The notes below the pieces were generated by a model. It searched no databases. It was not told the origin of the DNA and was given only the letters and a program-made list of their open reading frames with translations. Both the position numbers and the translations under genes were made by a program. Of a stretch of 64,000 bases of DNA, positions 62,738-64,000 are shown one piece after another; the stretch's first letter is position 1, and every line of letters begins with the position of its first letter. Source of the DNA: Closterium sp. Naga37s-1 (taxonomy: Eukaryota > Streptophyta > Zygnematophyceae > Desmidiales > Closteriaceae); contig CANJKZ010000979.1 of assembly GCA_947471745.1 (NCBI GenBank), forward strand, positions 2,320,653-2,384,652. The letters run 5' to 3'.

Positions 62738-63798
62738 GTATTCCACGTAATTTCGTGTAGCATCAGCAAGTTCAACAACTGTACAGTGATAATTATCAAG
62801 CGAGGTCAAAGGATTGCAGTTCAGTCAACCTCGCCAAAACCAGAACCCCATGAAAAAACTGCACACGTTGTGCCAGCCGCACGTCACCAGCCATCACTCG
62901 CCATTTTCACCTGGAGGGTGCGGCTCGAGCAACCCTGTCTGTCCCCAGGAAAGATGCCACATTGTACCAGAAGTGAGGGCGAATTCACATGTGTAATTTC
63001 GGATTCCAGAACCTGTCTGTCACCAGGGGTGGGAAACCCGATGAAAAATCTGCCAAGTGAATAGAGCGGGAAGGAAAATGTCCTGGGAATCGCTGAACAC
63101 TCCCTCACACTTTTGGAAAAATGCCTCTCCTCGTCTCTCCTCCCCCACCAGACCTGTTTCACTGCTGTTCTCGCTGCCTGCCACGGCCCTTGATTTCATT
63201 CAAACATTCCAAGCAGCTCCACCGCACACACACATAAGCTGCTCCACCCCATCTGTAACAGTGCAGCAGCCGAATGCTGCCAATTGCAATGCAGGTGGGC
63301 GGAAGTCAATCGTTACAGTGCAGCAACTCAACTCCAAGAACAGTGCAGGTGGGCGGAAGTCAAGCGCCACCTCACCTACAGTTCGGATTGGTCAAGCGCC
63401 CCATCCTGCAGCTGGGCGACCAGATTCCGACACGCAGCCCAAGTCAATCCCACGCACGAAAATTACGAAACGCAGGACTCCGAAGTTCCGACCGCTCGCC
63501 GACTTCGCCAACAACACCGACGAAATTACAGCCCCGTAACCAAGCTCGCCGTCCAATCCCGTACAGCAATAATTCTCTGAATTTCACGGCAGGTTCATTT
63601 CAAAGGGTTGGATTACCATCGAGAAATTCAGAGAGAGTCGCGACTTGGGAGTGCGACTCGATGTTTGAATGTGCTCTATAAAATTGTACTGTCAAATTTG
63701 TGAAGTCATAGTGCAATTTCCAGAGAACTCCAGAGAGCACTCTATACTCGTTTTCCTAGCCTACTAAGGCTGCTACTTCCCTGCCAACAACGTTTCAC
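62738..63798. other. No gene supported; probably LTR of the next element
   Basis: Contains a doubled GCAGGTGGGCGGAAGTCAA near 63290 and 63346. The final part, ending GTTTCAC before the primer site at 63799, is probably LTR, but its left edge could not be placed. Confidence 0.45.
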
Positions 63799-63810
63799 TG
63801 GTATCAGAGC
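63799..63810 (+). other. Primer-binding site, tRNA-iMet type
   Basis: TGGTATCAGAGC, one base after a CA that should end the LTR. No GGGCCC follows within 60 nt, so this belongs to a different family from the copia elements with the leader signal. Confidence 0.85.
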
Positions 63811-63852
63811 CTGGTTAGTTATTTCGCACGCTCCCGCCATATTCTAGACCCT

Positions 63853-64000
63853 ATGGCTGGACCGTCTGATATGACGCCGGAACTCTGGAACGAATTTGTG
63901 GCGAATATGCGCCGAGAGATTGAACGCGAGGTGCGTGACCGGATCCTCGGCGAACTCCAGGAACGTGGACTCCTGGGCACACAGGTGCCGGCGCCAGCAC
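63853..64000 (+). CDS. Start of a retrotransposon gag, runs off the window
   Basis: The ATG at 63853, 43 bp after the primer site, opens a frame beginning MAGPSDMTPELWNEFV, then a charged helical stretch (RREIEREVRDRILGELQ) and Pro/Ala. 49 codons are visible without a stop. It is probably gag of an LTR element; whether copia or gypsy cannot be told from this much. Confidence 0.6.
   Translation, partial: MAGPSDMTPELWNEFVANMRREIEREVRDRILGELQERGLLGTQVPAPA

Overview
This window looks like nuclear DNA of a streptophyte green alga. The host genes are spliced with GT..AG introns, one encodes a Whirly protein (a family of land plants and their algal relatives), and most of the rest is plant-type Ty1/copia and Ty3/gypsy retrotransposons with GC-rich leaders. 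The copia proteins remind me of Zygnematophyceae such as Closterium. That placement is an impression, not a search result.

Layout. 1-2.6 kb: decayed gypsy pol (+). 2.6-5.6 kb: tandem repeats and sequence with no supported gene. 5588-12076: an intact, apparently young copia element (-) with visually identical LTRs and a TTTGG target duplication, lying about 170 bp upstream of the start codon of a small putative secreted-protein gene (12250). 12.9-15.9 kb: a patchwork of LTR, gypsy and copia pieces. 15.9-20.4 kb: a second gypsy (-), whose gag is split by a miniature LTR element (18369-18979). 17.6-30.6 kb: a tandem duplication (copy A 17593-24383, copy B 24394-30574) carrying gypsy gag and LTR, a small + strand host gene, a TIR element and the last exons of the Whirly gene. 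28.66-33.5 kb: the Whirly gene (-). 34.16-36.83 kb: a second spliced host gene (-), a putative secretory glycosyltransferase-like protein. 38.2-63.8 kb: a retrotransposon graveyard. An old copia is interrupted by a solo LTR (40411-41259) and by a copia of 11.4 kb (41662-53091), and that copia carries two non-autonomous elements (42452-44443 and 46396-48608). All three of these insertions have exact 5-bp target duplications. More broken copia pieces, many joined 5' end to 5' end, run to 61.7 kb, followed by the tail of another copia and the gag start of an element that runs off the window.

Three observations stand out. First, in both adjacent host genes the exons are accompanied by partial copies of their own edges. 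Copies of an exon's acceptor side always lie upstream of the intact exon and copies of its donor side always lie downstream, so the introns appear to have grown by repeated duplication of exon/intron boundaries. Second, eight otherwise diverged copia-type 5' ends share the palindrome GGGCCC followed by ACC, in seven of them 39-41 nt from the primer-binding site, which suggests a dimerisation or packaging signal shared by autonomous and coding-free elements. Third, the miniature LTR element has three 142-bp LTRs and a tRNA-like A box/B box pair straddling its LTR/primer-site junction.
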